64,000 nt of DNA from JALZUR01 sp965205365 (GCA_965205365.1 CBDBGT010000011.1:496001-560000), one strand, 5' to 3'. Numbered from the stretch's first letter, positions 54,292 through 63,684 are shown. Numbers and translations: made by a program. The notes: generated by a model not told the origin, from the sequence alone.

Positions 54292-54960
54292 TTAGGAGTT
54301 CTTATAAAATTCCCCTCTACTACGATCAAATATATAATCTATAAAATCCTGACCTTTAGCCCTATGAAGTGATTGGTGTCCTTCTGACACCCATACCGTT
54401 TCAAAACCTATTTCTCGTCCTATTTGAACATCATGCAACGTGTCTCCAACAACAACACCTTTAATTAAATTATACTCCTCTTTAATGGCTCTTCCCCGGT
54501 GAAGCTTAGAGCCACCATTAAAATCCTCTGCTCCAGACAAAGCTTTAAAATAATCTGCAATATTATGGTGTTTAATCTGAAACTCTAGCTCTGTAATATG
54601 TGCAGCTGAAAAAAGCACCTGGATAACCCCAGCCTTATAAAGACTCCTTAAGCAATCCCAAGCTCCGTTATAAAGCCTTGGCTTATGATGACTAGCTTTA
54701 TAGTTAGCAGTAAAAAGACCAGTCATTTCATCTCTACTTATGCCAAGGCTTTCTAAGTCTAACTTATCGTAGTACTCACTTATTGGAAGCATAAAATTAT
54801 CCTGATAAAACTCCTTTGAAAGTACTGAAATGCCCTTACTTTTAAAAATTTCATTGTGCACACTTAAAGAGTAGTCTAAATCATCTAATAATGTTCCATT
54901 CCAATCCCAAAAAATACAGGCTTTTGTCCTAAGATAACTTAAAAATTCCAAAGAAGTCAT
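54292..54960 (-). CDS. HAD-superfamily hydrolase
   Basis: 222 aa. Motif I is FWDWNGTLLDD (the DxDGT-like form DxNGT, nucleophile Asp), motif II VLFSAAH, motif III around KLHRGRAIKEE, motif IV GVVVGDTLHDVQIGRE. The cap (residues about 20-90) is helical, C1 type, as in phosphoglycolate phosphatase. A small phosphoester is the likely substrate. An ISL3 element has landed about 70 bases upstream of the start and may affect its promoter. Confidence 0.88.
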   Translation of the reverse strand: MTSLEFLSYLRTKACIFWDWNGTLLDDLDYSLSVHNEIFKSKGISVLSKEFYQDNFMLPISEYYDKLDLESLGISRDEMTGLFTANYKASHHKPRLYNGAWDCLRSLYKAGVIQVLFSAAHITELEFQIKHHNIADYFKALSGAEDFNGGSKLHRGRAIKEEYNLIKGVVVGDTLHDVQIGREIGFETVWVSEGHQSLHRAKGQDFIDYIFDRSRGEFYKNS

Positions 54961-55030
54961 AAGATCTAAATCACATAGAACACCCCTATTCGTCCATAGG
55001 AAACTTCAAAAATGACTTAAAAATGAAATC

Positions 55031-56512
55031 GCCTCTCCGTTATCTAGAAGGGTGTAGTTTGTGCCAATCTCATTTGAGGTGGCCAGTACCAACTTGAAGT
55101 ATTGATGTAATTTGAGTTTAAAAGTCCACATCGCTGCAGTATTTTGTGCATAAATGACTCTGGGTTTGTGTAACCATAGCCCATCCTTCTAAGCACTTTA
55201 ATCTTGTTGTTTAAGCCTTCACTTACTGCTGTTGTGAGCCCAGACATAATATATCCTTCAATGTAACCTCTGTACTTTCTTAAGGTTTTTGCAAATTTCA
55301 AAAAGGGCTTTAATTTTGACTCTCTTGCATATCGGTACCAAAGAACCAGAGCTTTTCTAAAGTCTTTTACATTCTTTTGATCTAAAACTTTATGGAAGTG
55401 CTCAACTAAAACTGAAGCTTTAAAAATGTTCTTATTCACATCTAAAAGCCTCTCTAATTTAGTAAAATCTCCTTTAGATAAATTCTTCTCACGCTCCACT
55501 AAAATATATCTTTTATGAGGTGCTAGCACATCCATTAAAAACTTATCTTCATTTTCTTTAGCTTTTTTAAACTCAAATTTTCTCACATCATCAAAAAAAT
55601 TATTTAGCCCTTCTGCAACATGGAACCTATCAACACAGACCTTAGCATTCTCACATTTACCTATCACAGCCTCAATAAAAGCATCATGCATATCAACTGC
55701 AAAAAACTTGATCTTATCTAGCTGCTCTTTTGTTAATACCTTTAAACAATTAAGTAAGCTTGAACCCTTTCTGCCCATTGCATTTGAGAGCACCTTTCTC
55801 ATCTTCGTACAGACTAAATTTGTGATGAACTTAATCGTATTCTTGTCACAAGACTTCTTTCCAAAAATAGTTCTAAAGTGCACCTCATCAGATGACATCT
55901 GCTCTAAATCTAACTTTCTTTCAGCATAGCTTAAAAGAGGTTTTATTTGCTTCATCCGGTACTGATCCAAATTCCACACAGTCTTGGGGTTCATTCTTAA
56001 AATTCTAGCAACTGACTCACAAGTCATCTCTTCACAAAGACGTCCTGCTTTTTCTACAAGTGAGTAAGTTAAGTTTTCAAAATTAGGGTGAGTAAAATCA
56101 ACACCAGCTGATCTGACTTTATCATCACACATTAAGCAGTGCCCTCGAAGCTGTTTTAAGTAAATCCACACCTCTTCATATGAGCCTATTGGAGAAGCTT
56201 TAATTTTTCGAAGCTTCCACTCATGGACATGAGATATTTGGCAGCCACATTGATTACAGCCTACATTTTCACGATCTTGTTTTGCGTAAAGGACTAGTTT
56301 TAACTCTTTATCACAAGCCTCCCAGTTTTCTAATTTTACACCTTGAAGACCTAGTGATTTTACGATTAACTTTTCAAATAGCTCCATTTAATCCTCCGAC
56401 AATTTAGTTTATTTAGTAACCAAATTTTAATTGTGTGGAGGGAGCTTGTTTATCTTTTTCAGGACTTTAGGCTTGTTGGCATGGATCACACCCTTCTAGA
56501 TAACGGTGAACC
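55031..56512 (-). mobile_element. Intact ISL3-family insertion sequence (about 1.48 kb)
   Basis: Ends share CCGTTATCTAGAAGGGTGT in inverted orientation (55037-55055 and 56488-56506). A direct repeat AATGAAATC flanks it (55022-55030 and 56513-56521), 8 or 9 bp, close to the 8 bp expected for ISL3. The single transposase gene is intact, so insertion is recent. Confidence 0.92.
55044..56387 (-). CDS. ISL3-family transposase
   Basis: 447 aa. It starts with the zinc-ribbon pair (CNQCGC and HCLMCDD) and an HTH (ESVARILRMNPKTVWNLD). The DDE core follows: SDEVHF (first Asp), FFAVDMHDAFIEAV and CVDRFHVAEGLNNFFDDVR (second), and TTAVSEGLNNKIKVLRRMGY (Glu). Normal length for the family and no frameshifts. 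Confidence 0.95.
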   Translation of the reverse strand: MELFEKLIVKSLGLQGVKLENWEACDKELKLVLYAKQDRENVGCNQCGCQISHVHEWKLRKIKASPIGSYEEVWIYLKQLRGHCLMCDDKVRSAGVDFTHPNFENLTYSLVEKAGRLCEEMTCESVARILRMNPKTVWNLDQYRMKQIKPLLSYAERKLDLEQMSSDEVHFRTIFGKKSCDKNTIKFITNLVCTKMRKVLSNAMGRKGSSLLNCLKVLTKEQLDKIKFFAVDMHDAFIEAVIGKCENAKVCVDRFHVAEGLNNFFDDVRKFEFKKAKENEDKFLMDVLAPHKRYILVEREKNLSKGDFTKLERLLDVNKNIFKASVLVEHFHKVLDQKNVKDFRKALVLWYRYARESKLKPFLKFAKTLRKYRGYIEGYIMSGLTTAVSEGLNNKIKVLRRMGYGYTNPESFMHKILQRCGLLNSNYINTSSWYWPPQMRLAQTTPF

Positions 56513-56765
56513 AATGAAATCAACCCATAAAAAATATTTCACAATAAATCACTTATCTTTCATAATTTATTTAGTCATGAGTCTAGATAAGTCTAGATAA
56601 GCTTCTACTTTGCCGTTTATGACATAAAATAAAGTGTAAAAAAATTTTAAATTCCAAAAGAAGGTGTATAAATGATTGCCATTTTTTTAAACACAAAACT
56701 TATTATTAATAGACTGTTAAGGGTCATTTAATTAAACATCCTAAAACCATTCAGGTGAAAAAAAA

Positions 56766-57032
56766 ATGGATATAAATATTGACACTAAGAATTTTAAAAA
56801 ATCATTAACACCGCTTAGTGTTAAAAAAACCTTTAATTTTTCCATTAAACCACAATTTTTAAACTTAAGAAAAAAGCTTATGAAAAAAAATAGCCCCTCC
56901 ATGAAAGGTAAAATATTAACTTCAATCCTTTATAAGAAACAATCACATAAAACAAAATTAACTGATGCTAAAAAAACAGTGGGCTTTACTTTAAGAATCG
57001 TTGAGTTTAACAAAAGCTGTATGAACAATTAA
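56766..57032 (+). CDS. Small basic hypothetical protein
   Basis: 88 aa, Lys-rich (KKSLTPLSVKKTFNFS), no signal peptide or known family. ATG at 56766 is preceded by AGGTG ten bases away. It ends 47 bases before the TSP1-vWA gene and may be in the same transcript. Low confidence that it is expressed. Confidence 0.4.
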   Translation: MDINIDTKNFKKSLTPLSVKKTFNFSIKPQFLNLRKKLMKKNSPSMKGKILTSILYKKQSHKTKLTDAKKTVGFTLRIVEFNKSCMNN

Positions 57033-57079
57033 CTAAATGATCATTACAAAGGATCATTTATATATGAGGGGTTTTAAAA

Positions 57080-58813
57080 ATGTCCATAATAACAAAAACA
57101 GGAGTAAGTTTTTTCGCCTTATTCCTTATGTGGGGATGTAGTGATTCAGAATTTTCATCTGTAGGCTGCCAAACTCAAGACAGCTGTAACACTGTTGTGG
57201 AAAAAAGCTTAGCCTCTTGGCATACTCAAGACTGGTCTCGCTGTAGCCTAGCATGTGGAGGTGGTCAAGCAACCAGATCCGTAGAGTGTAGAAGCACTAA
57301 AAATATTGCAGTCCCAGATTCAGAATGTTCAAGCACAATGCCTCCATTAAGTATGTCTTGTAACAATGAAGTATGTGAGGCTGATTATAGCTGGAATGTT
57401 GGCCCGTACACAGCCTGCTCTCAAACTTGTGGCGGAGGAGTGAAATCTAGAGACGTTACTTGTCAATCTAGAGCAGGTGTTTTCACAGATGAAAGCTCTT
57501 GTACAGAAGCAAAACCCACTACAAGTACATCATGTAATGTAAACACCTGCCCTGAGAATACCTTTAGCTGGATTCCTAGCTCTTGGGGAAGCTGCTCTCA
57601 AACTTGTGGCGGAGGAACTTATTTACGCTCTGTTACCTGCCAAAATGGTTTCAAGATTATTGTTGATGACAGTCATTGTACACTGACAAAACCTAGTTTA
57701 GAAGGTTCATGCAATACTCAATCATGTTCTTACGCCTATAATTGGGTTGAGGGAAACTGGGGAACGTGTTCTCAAACTTGTGACAGTGGGACCCAGTCTA
57801 GATCTCAAGGATGTAGAAGAGATGACGGACTTTATGTCCCCCACACTTTATGCACTTCCCCTAGACCAACAACATCAAGGCCGTGCAATACACAAACCTG
57901 TCCTCCCCCGACCTGCACCACTACTCACCAAATTTCTAAAACCACTCCTCCTAGTGAAAATCAATTAGATATTTTACTTGTAATAGATGATTCTGGATCC
58001 ATGTACCAAGACATTTTAAGACTTGCCACTAAACTTGGAGGCTTTGTCAATAACCTAAGCTCTTCAAATGTTGACTGGCAAATGTGTATTACAACTACTA
58101 GTGTGGATTATTTTGAAGGTCGACCTATTCAATGGCAAAGCACTGATTCTGGTCATATTTTAACGAGAAACTCAGGAAATCTTGGAAATATTTTTACAAA
58201 TACCATAACATGGATTGGTGCAGGTTTTAGCCCTGATGAGCAAGGAATTAAAGCTGTGAATCTTTCATTAAGAGATAACGCAAGATCAAACTGTTACAGA
58301 GAAGACGCTGGGCTTGCCATTATCATTATCTCTGATGAAGATGAAAGAAGTGTTGGAGGAGTTCGTGCTTTAAACCCTTCACAGTATAGGCCCCTTAAGG
58401 CTGACAACCAACCTTCTTCAGTAGTGAACACTATACGCACAGTCTTTGGAACTGAAAAAAGAGTAAGCGTTCACCCTATTATAGTAAAAGACGCTCAATG
58501 TAAAGAAGTGCAAGATGCTCAAGGAGAAGCCTCTTTTTACGGCACTAAATATAATGAGCTTTATAGTCTTATTGGCGGGAGTTTACATAGTATTTGTGAG
58601 CCTGATTTCTCTGTAACACTGTCTAACTCTCACACTACAATTGTATCTTCTTTGAGCACTCTAACATTAAACTGCACACCTAATACAACACCCACAGTCC
58701 TTGTAAATGGGGTTTCTTATGGGCCCCATATTACTGTGATTGGTGATGAGATTATCTTTAACCCCGTAGTTAGTGGATCAGCTACAATAACCGGCTCTTA
58801 CTGCTGCCAATAA
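57080..58813 (+). CDS. Lipoprotein with four thrombospondin type-1 repeats and a von Willebrand A domain
   Basis: 577 aa. A leader ends in a lipobox (MWGC, Cys20). Four TSP1 repeats follow at about 46-99, 103-157, 162-216 and 220-274. Each has a Trp start (WHTQDWSRCS, WNVGPYTACS, WIPSSWGSCS, WVEGNWGTCS), a CGGG-type turn (the fourth reads CDSG), an R-S-V-x-C strand and two late Cys. A vWA domain begins at about 296 with LLVIDDSGSM (DxSxS MIDAS) and runs to about 510, then a short Ig-like tail. TSP1 plus vWA is the kit of animal and apicomplexan adhesins (there in the order vWA then TSP1). An adhesive role at the cell surface is inferred. GAGGGG lies upstream of the ATG. It is followed by the pseudopilin-like gene. 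Confidence 0.88.
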   Translation: MSIITKTGVSFFALFLMWGCSDSEFSSVGCQTQDSCNTVVEKSLASWHTQDWSRCSLACGGGQATRSVECRSTKNIAVPDSECSSTMPPLSMSCNNEVCEADYSWNVGPYTACSQTCGGGVKSRDVTCQSRAGVFTDESSCTEAKPTTSTSCNVNTCPENTFSWIPSSWGSCSQTCGGGTYLRSVTCQNGFKIIVDDSHCTLTKPSLEGSCNTQSCSYAYNWVEGNWGTCSQTCDSGTQSRSQGCRRDDGLYVPHTLCTSPRPTTSRPCNTQTCPPPTCTTTHQISKTTPPSENQLDILLVIDDSGSMYQDILRLATKLGGFVNNLSSSNVDWQMCITTTSVDYFEGRPIQWQSTDSGHILTRNSGNLGNIFTNTITWIGAGFSPDEQGIKAVNLSLRDNARSNCYREDAGLAIIIISDEDERSVGGVRALNPSQYRPLKADNQPSSVVNTIRTVFGTEKRVSVHPIIVKDAQCKEVQDAQGEASFYGTKYNELYSLIGGSLHSICEPDFSVTLSNSHTTIVSSLSTLTLNCTPNTTPTVLVNGVSYGPHITVIGDEIIFNPVVSGSATITGSYCCQ

Positions 58814-58832
58814 AAGGAAGAAAATAAATAAT

Positions 58833-59276
58833 ATGAATAAAACTCAAATAAAAAATATAAAGATTGCGTCCTTCTTTGTTTTAACTCTTTGCTTTTGTTC
58901 CCTTATGGTTTTTCTAAATCAACAAAATCAAACTTTAACAATACAAGCAAAAGCATTGAATCGAGCTAAAATCTATGCAAACAAAATGATTCAATCTAAG
59001 TTTATAGTTGAATCAACTAAACCTAGGGCTTTTAGAGGGTTAGCCTCTAATGATTATGAGCAAGAAATTTTAGAAGGGCCCGTTGGTCTAGACCCTTGGG
59101 GCCACCCTTTTCATTTCTTAGTGAAAAAAGACTCTGTAAATAAAAACACAGGAGTTGTTGTTATTTGGTCTACAGGACCTAATAACAAATTAGAAACATC
59201 AAAAGATATAATCACTAAAAATCATAAGTCATTTAAAGGCGATGATTTTGGAAAAGCCTATTCTTTTAAATTTTAA
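58833..59276 (+). CDS. Membrane-anchored pseudopilin (GspG)-like protein
   Basis: 147 aa with an N-terminal membrane helix (IKIASFFVLTLCFCSLMVFL) but no Gly-Phe-x-x-x-Glu prepilin site. The C-terminal part reads LDPWGHPFHFLVKK and VVVIWSTGPNNKLET, which closely resembles the GspG/type II pseudopilin end (DPWGNPY..., then a S-x-GPDG turn). It could be a GspG derivative anchored differently, perhaps helping assembly of the TSP1-vWA lipoprotein encoded 19 bases upstream. A ribosome site AAAAGGAAG is further from the ATG than usual. Confidence 0.65.
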   Translation: MNKTQIKNIKIASFFVLTLCFCSLMVFLNQQNQTLTIQAKALNRAKIYANKMIQSKFIVESTKPRAFRGLASNDYEQEILEGPVGLDPWGHPFHFLVKKDSVNKNTGVVVIWSTGPNNKLETSKDIITKNHKSFKGDDFGKAYSFKF

Positions 59277-59794
59277 AAAACTCTATTAACTTAGATCAAT
59301 GCTTATACAGTTCAAGGTCTGAAAACTTTATAGCCCAAGGCGACTGTGTTCTTGGCATACCTATTCTAGACTATGAAAATAATGATTTTAAGTATAATAA
59401 TAACGCCATAGTAATTAGTAATACTTGTGATATTAGCTCTGAAAGCAAGCGCTTGTTCAGTCCACACATAACTTATTGTCCTATTTTTAGTATAGCAAAA
59501 TATAAAAAGTTTTTATTATTAAAATATGAAGAAGATAAGGTGAATAATCATTTAACAGAAATGAGAAAGCAAATAGTCACTCAGATACTATATTTACCCC
59601 AAAATAAAAGCCTTAAAGAAGATTGCTTTGCTCGTTTAGATATGGCAAATAGTTTGCCCTTAACAGGAGACTTGTACCCTAAAGTATCAAATAAACTTTC
59701 TACATTTAGTAATTATGATTTCTATTTATTTCTATTCAAAATTTCAATTTATTTCACACAAATACAAGAAAACCTTGTTCAAAATAATGCGTAA
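59270..59794 (+). pseudogene. Conserved-looking protein without a visible start codon
   Basis: The frame is open from just after a TAA at 59267-59269 to 59794 (174 codons). The only standard start is a TTG at 59453, internal to what looks like good coding sequence. Text such as ENFIAQGDCVLGIPILDYEN, AIVISNTCDISSESKR, VNNHLTEMRKQIVTQILYLP and CFARLDMANSLP resembles uncharacterised bacterial proteins with a VISHTCD-like motif. It overlaps the pseudopilin-like gene's end by seven bases. Either it starts at a rare codon (ATT at 59285) or has lost its 5' end. Confidence 0.5.
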
Positions 59795-59938
59795 CCCCTG
59801 GTCCTCATGTACAACAACACTAAATATAATTAAAATTTAAGAGGTTACAAACAAGCCCTCAACTTTAAAAGTATGCACAAAATAAATAAGAATTAAAGCT
59901 ATCAATACTTTTAATTAAATTTTAATTTTTCAAAGAGT

Positions 59939-60915
59939 TTATTTTAGAGGTTCAACCCATTCAGGTCTAGATAAGCCCCTAGGATCCGGATACAGTTGTC
60001 CATTTGGACTAAGAATAAGGTCTTCAGAATTTGGAATTTCTCTTCCATTTTTATTAACTAAATTTCCTTCATAAAGCCTCCCGTAACGGGCGTAAACACC
60101 CTTTCCAACCATATCCTCCTTACTTATTGGTAGAAATTCCTTATCTGAAAAACCATTTTTACTTATTATTTTATTTACAATTTCCACATATGTTCGAGCC
60201 TCTTCTGGACTGCCTGGATATATGGTTATAAATTTCCCTTTTTGAGTTCCTTCCATTCCTGAGTACCTTGCCATGTCATCAATAACCTTATGTTCAATAC
60301 CAAGCTCTCTTAGTTTTGGTAGTAAGGCTTCAGCCAAATTACCAGCATTTTCAGGGGTTGAACTAATATGCAATTTCCAGCCTTGTTTCGGTAACGCTTT
60401 TATATTACCACTGAACCACTGCTTCCAATACCCATTGCTCAAATAAAGTCCCCTTTTGTCAGGACTAACTTTCTCAAACTCTCCTACTCTTATCCCAGGA
60501 GCGACCTCATCGATTTTCTTCTTAGATCTTTGAACTTGTTCACTAGCAGTACGAGCAGGCGGACCATGATTCTTTGGACGTTTTAAGGATTGATTTGCCC
60601 CAAAGCCAAGAGCTTCAAAGTTTTTTTGAGAAGTTGAGCTAAATCTTGCTGTACTTAATTGCTGTGGGGTTAAGCTAAGATAACTTGTGTTTCCCGCTTC
60701 ATTAAACAGCTCTACTCTTAAACGTCCATCTGGAAGCTTATCCACTACTTGAAATGCTCTACGAGCACCATCAGAAGTCACTACACTCCCATATACGTTG
60801 TTTCCATCAAACTGGTTTTTCTGATACGCTTGATTAAAATTTTCAATTTTTAAATCTGGAAAATCATCTTTATATTTAACACTAGCTCGTATAGTTGTTA
60901 ACTCCTCCCCAACTA
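59939..60915 (-). pseudogene. Phosphothreonine-lyase/LanKC-N-like effector, C-terminal part, cut by IS982
   Basis: A GTG at 60781 starts a 280-codon frame, but the frame stays open upstream to the IS982 edge at 60915 and continues in frame beyond the IS (61942-62000). So the gene was split. The C-terminal domain reads QGWKLHISSTPENAG, IEHKVIDDMAR, GKFITIYPGSPEEA and VGKGVYARYGRLYEG. These match the N-terminal lyase-like domain of class III lanthipeptide synthetases and, more distantly, OspF/SpvC phosphothreonine lyases (K-x-H, K-V-x-D and F-x-x-Y blocks). As a C-terminal domain after a repetitive linker it resembles a polymorphic-toxin or effector tip. Function is inference. Confidence 0.65.
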
Positions 60916-61935
60916 ACCCGAGTTCGAACTTTTTTCAGGACCTAAGTGCTGGATAAATAAAAGATCATCCCAGCCTTTTGTAAGATTTAGTTGTTTTTTA
61001 CTGATCTGCAAAAAGGAGCCGGGAATGATCGAAGAAAATCAAATTATAGAAGTTTTTACTCTTGTTGACGACTTTATTTTAGGGTTAAACAAAGAACAGT
61101 CCAAACTCATACCCAGCAAAAGAAAGAGAGGTTTTCCATCTGCGTTATCTGAGTCTGAAGTCATCACCATCTGTTTATTATTCCAATTTTCCGGCTTCAG
61201 AAATTTTAAAGCTTTCTATACAGGTTATGTTCAAAAATTTCTAAAACCTTATTTCCCAAAACTCTTGTCCTACAATAGGTTTGTAGAACTTAAAAAATCT
61301 TCAGCACCTCAAATTCTTATTTTTTTACACTCACTTATGCAATCAAATATTTGCACAGGAATATCTGTTGTAGACTCCAGTCCCATTGTTGTTTGTAATA
61401 ACAAAAGAATCGGTCGTCACAAAACCTTTAAAGGACTTGCAAAACGTGGGAAATCAACAATGGGCTGGTTCTTTGGTTTTAAAGTTCACATAGTAATTTC
61501 TCACAAAGGGGAGCTCTTAAGTTTTACCATAACCCCAGGAAATGTTCATGATACAAAGCCTGTAGAGGGTTTAGCTGAGAATATTTTTGGAAAATTGTTT
61601 GGAGACAAAGGATATATATCCCAAAAGCTATTTGAAAAATTGATGAGTAAAGGGGTTCAAGTCATAACAAATCTTAAATCCAATATGAAAAATAAGTTTG
61701 TTCCTCTTTTTGATAAACTACTCCTGAGGAAAAGGTACATTGTTGAAACTGCTTTTGGGATTTTAAAGGAGGAATTTCATCTTGAACACTCAAGACACCG
61801 AAGCCCAAAAAACTTTGTGGTAAATTTACTTTCGGCACTAACGGCGTACTGTTTGCGTCCAAGAAAACCCTCTATTAGACTTCAAGTACTTGAAGAAAGG
61901 CTGCTTCAGTAGGTTTAGAAAGTCCGAACTCGGGT
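60916..61935 (+). mobile_element. Intact IS982-family insertion sequence (1020 bp)
   Basis: Terminal repeats ACCCGAGTTCGAACTTTTTT and ACCCGAGTTCGGACTTTCTA (read inward). Flanked by a 6-bp duplication CAACTA at 60910-60915 and 61936-61941. The transposase is intact. Related relics lie at 11880-12375 and 16503-16527. Confidence 0.95.
61025..61912 (+). CDS. IS982-family transposase
   Basis: 295 aa, single frame. TGISVVDSSPIVVCNNKR holds the first Asp. FGFKVHIVISHKGELLSFTI follows, then LFGDKGYIS with the second Asp, and KRYIVETAFGILKEEFHLEH with the catalytic Glu. The stretch KNFVVNLLSALTAYCLRP is the usual end. Start ATG follows GGAGCCGGG. Intact and probably active. Confidence 0.95.
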   Translation: MIEENQIIEVFTLVDDFILGLNKEQSKLIPSKRKRGFPSALSESEVITICLLFQFSGFRNFKAFYTGYVQKFLKPYFPKLLSYNRFVELKKSSAPQILIFLHSLMQSNICTGISVVDSSPIVVCNNKRIGRHKTFKGLAKRGKSTMGWFFGFKVHIVISHKGELLSFTITPGNVHDTKPVEGLAENIFGKLFGDKGYISQKLFEKLMSKGVQVITNLKSNMKNKFVPLFDKLLLRKRYIVETAFGILKEEFHLEHSRHRSPKNFVVNLLSALTAYCLRPRKPSIRLQVLEERLLQ

Positions 61936-61941
61936 CAACTA

Positions 61942-62000
61942 GTATTTTTCGCTCAACTCCACCACCCTGATTTAGCACCTCAACAACTAAACTGCCCCCG
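61942..62000 (-). pseudogene. Upstream remnant of the lyase-like effector gene
   Basis: About 20 codons (GGSLVVEVLNQGGGVERKIL) that join in frame to the part at 59939-60915 once IS982 and one CAACTA copy are removed. The reading frame then enters the IS3-family element at about 62001, and the rest of the N-terminal region is not found on the far side. Confidence 0.65.
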
Positions 62001-62108
62001 GTTTTTGGATAGTTGGGACCTGAGAGAAAAATTAATTATTTAAAATTCAGTTTAACTTTTGAAATCCACTTTATTTAAACAATATCAGGGGCTTAAAAAG
62101 GAAAACAC

Positions 62109-62609
62109 ATGAAAAACAATAACCTCAATAAAACTTATAATGAAAACTTTAAACTCAACGCTGTGAAAAAATTACTCGCTGACAAAAAAGGACTCACTTA
62201 CACCGCTAGTAAACTTAACATTGCCTCTTCAACCCTCTATGGATGGAAGAAAAAATATGCTAATTTAAATTCTATGACCCACAGCAACAGCAATAAAAAA
62301 CTCTCTCTTGAAGACAAACTTAACTTTATTAAAAAAACTCAATCTTTAAATGAAAACGAACTTGGAAAATTTCTTAGAGAAAATGGACTTAACTCTTCAG
62401 ACCTTATTAATTTTGAAAAAGAATTACTTGGACAAAATCCTGTTGGAAGACCTTCACTTGATCCTGAAATTAAAACTTTAAGGAAAGATAAAATAAACTT
62501 AGAAAGATCTTTAAATCGAGCTGAAAAAGCTCTAGCTGAACAGTCTGCTAGAATCATCTTGTTAAAAAAAAGCCACGAGATCTGGGGGGTCAAAGAGGAC
62601 GAAGATTAA
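62109..62609 (+). CDS. IS3-family OrfA (HTH protein)
   Basis: 166 aa. YNENFKLNAVKKLLADKKGL, IASSTLYGWKKKY (HTH) and a second region VGRPSLDPEIKTLRKDKINL. A run of eight A then G at 62564-62572 is a -1 slippery site leading into the OrfB frame. Confidence 0.9.
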   Translation: MKNNNLNKTYNENFKLNAVKKLLADKKGLTYTASKLNIASSTLYGWKKKYANLNSMTHSNSNKKLSLEDKLNFIKKTQSLNENELGKFLRENGLNSSDLINFEKELLGQNPVGRPSLDPEIKTLRKDKINLERSLNRAEKALAEQSARIILLKKSHEIWGVKEDED

Positions 62610-63649
62610 GTCCTGATGACAAAGAAGTTTGTCTTGAATTAATTAACACCTCTTCTAAAAATGGCTGTAGACTTAAACTTGCCTGCAGCGATTTAGAAAT
62701 TGATATTAAAACTTTCAACCGCTGGAAACTTTCTTTAACTGATAAAAGAAAAGGACCCTTATCGCCTCCAAAAAATAAATTAAGTGATAAAGAAAAAGAT
62801 GAGATCATTAACACCTGTACTTTAAAAAAGTATGTTGATGACTCTCCTCATGTGATAGTTTCAAAACTTGCAGATGATGGAGTTTATTTAGCAAGTGAAT
62901 CAAGTTTTTATAAAGTTTTAAAAGAGAATAAACTTTTAGTTCATAGAGGAAGAACAAAACCAAAAACTAAACAAAAGCCAAAAGGAATGACTGCAACGGA
63001 AGTGAATCAAGTTTATTCTTGGGATATTACTTATTTAAAAACTTCGGTGCGGGGTCGGTTTTATTATTTATATATGTTTATGGATGTGTTTAGTAGAAAG
63101 ATTGTAGGTTATAAAGTACACGTTAGAGAAAGTATGGATTTATCATCAGAGTTAATTAAAAAGATTTGTGAGAGAGAAAAAATAAAAAGAAATGAGCTAG
63201 TATTACATTCAGATAATGGCGGCTCAATGAAGGGAGCAACGATGCTAGCAACACTTGATTGGTTGGGAGTTTCAAGTTCATTTAGTAGGCCGAGTGTAAG
63301 TAATGACAATGCCTATTCAGAAAGTTTATTTAAGACGTTAAAGTATGTGCCGGATTATCCAGAGTTTTTTAAAAGCATAGGTGATGCAAGAGACTGGGTT
63401 GATAGTTTTGTTAATTGGTACAATGAAGAGCATCGTCACAGTGGAATAAAGTTTGTGACGCCATCAGAGCGTCATTTAGGAAAAGATAAAGAGATATTAG
63501 AAAAGCGTAAGGAAGTTTATGAAGCAGCAAGAAGGTTAAAGCCAGAGCGCTGGAGTGGCAGAGGAATTAGGAATTGGGAGCGAGAGAATGTGGTGTATTT
63601 AAATTGTTTGCCAAGTGAAAAAGTAGTTGTTATGAAGAATGTGGTTTAA
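62570..63649 (+). CDS. IS3-family OrfB (DDE transposase, -1 frameshift product)
   Basis: Open for 360 codons from the slippery site; a GTG at 62852 would miss the N-terminal HTH part, so the frameshifted form is preferred. The core reads VYSWDITYLKTSVRG (first Asp), ELVLHSDNGGSMKGATML (second Asp), and FSRPSVSNDNAYSESLFKTL (Glu). NWYNEEHRHSGIKFVTPSER follows. Intact. Confidence 0.93.
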   Translation, partial: KPRDLGGQRGRRLSPDDKEVCLELINTSSKNGCRLKLACSDLEIDIKTFNRWKLSLTDKRKGPLSPPKNKLSDKEKDEIINTCTLKKYVDDSPHVIVSKLADDGVYLASESSFYKVLKENKLLVHRGRTKPKTKQKPKGMTATEVNQVYSWDITYLKTSVRGRFYYLYMFMDVFSRKIVGYKVHVRESMDLSSELIKKICEREKIKRNELVLHSDNGGSMKGATMLATLDWLGVSSSFSRPSVSNDNAYSESLFKTLKYVPDYPEFFKSIGDARDWVDSFVNWYNEEHRHSGIKFVTPSERHLGKDKEILEKRKEVYEAARRLKPERWSGRGIRNWERENVVYLNCLPSEKVVVMKNVV

Positions 63650-63684
63650 CTGAATTAAATTTCCCTTCAGGTCCCAACTATCCA

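Larger units (their letters stand above)
62006..63684 (+). mobile_element. IS3-family insertion sequence (about 1.68 kb)
   Basis: Ends TGGATAGTTGGGACCTGA (left) and the same read inward from the right; the match extends outward through four more T/A bases. No target duplication is visible and the flanks carry genes of opposite orientation, pointing to a rearrangement after insertion. orfA and orfB are intact with a frameshift site. Confidence 0.88.

Noticed and set aside
56580..56605. Tandem GTCTAGATAA repeat
   Set aside because: Only two units next to the ISL3 element; too short to assign a role.
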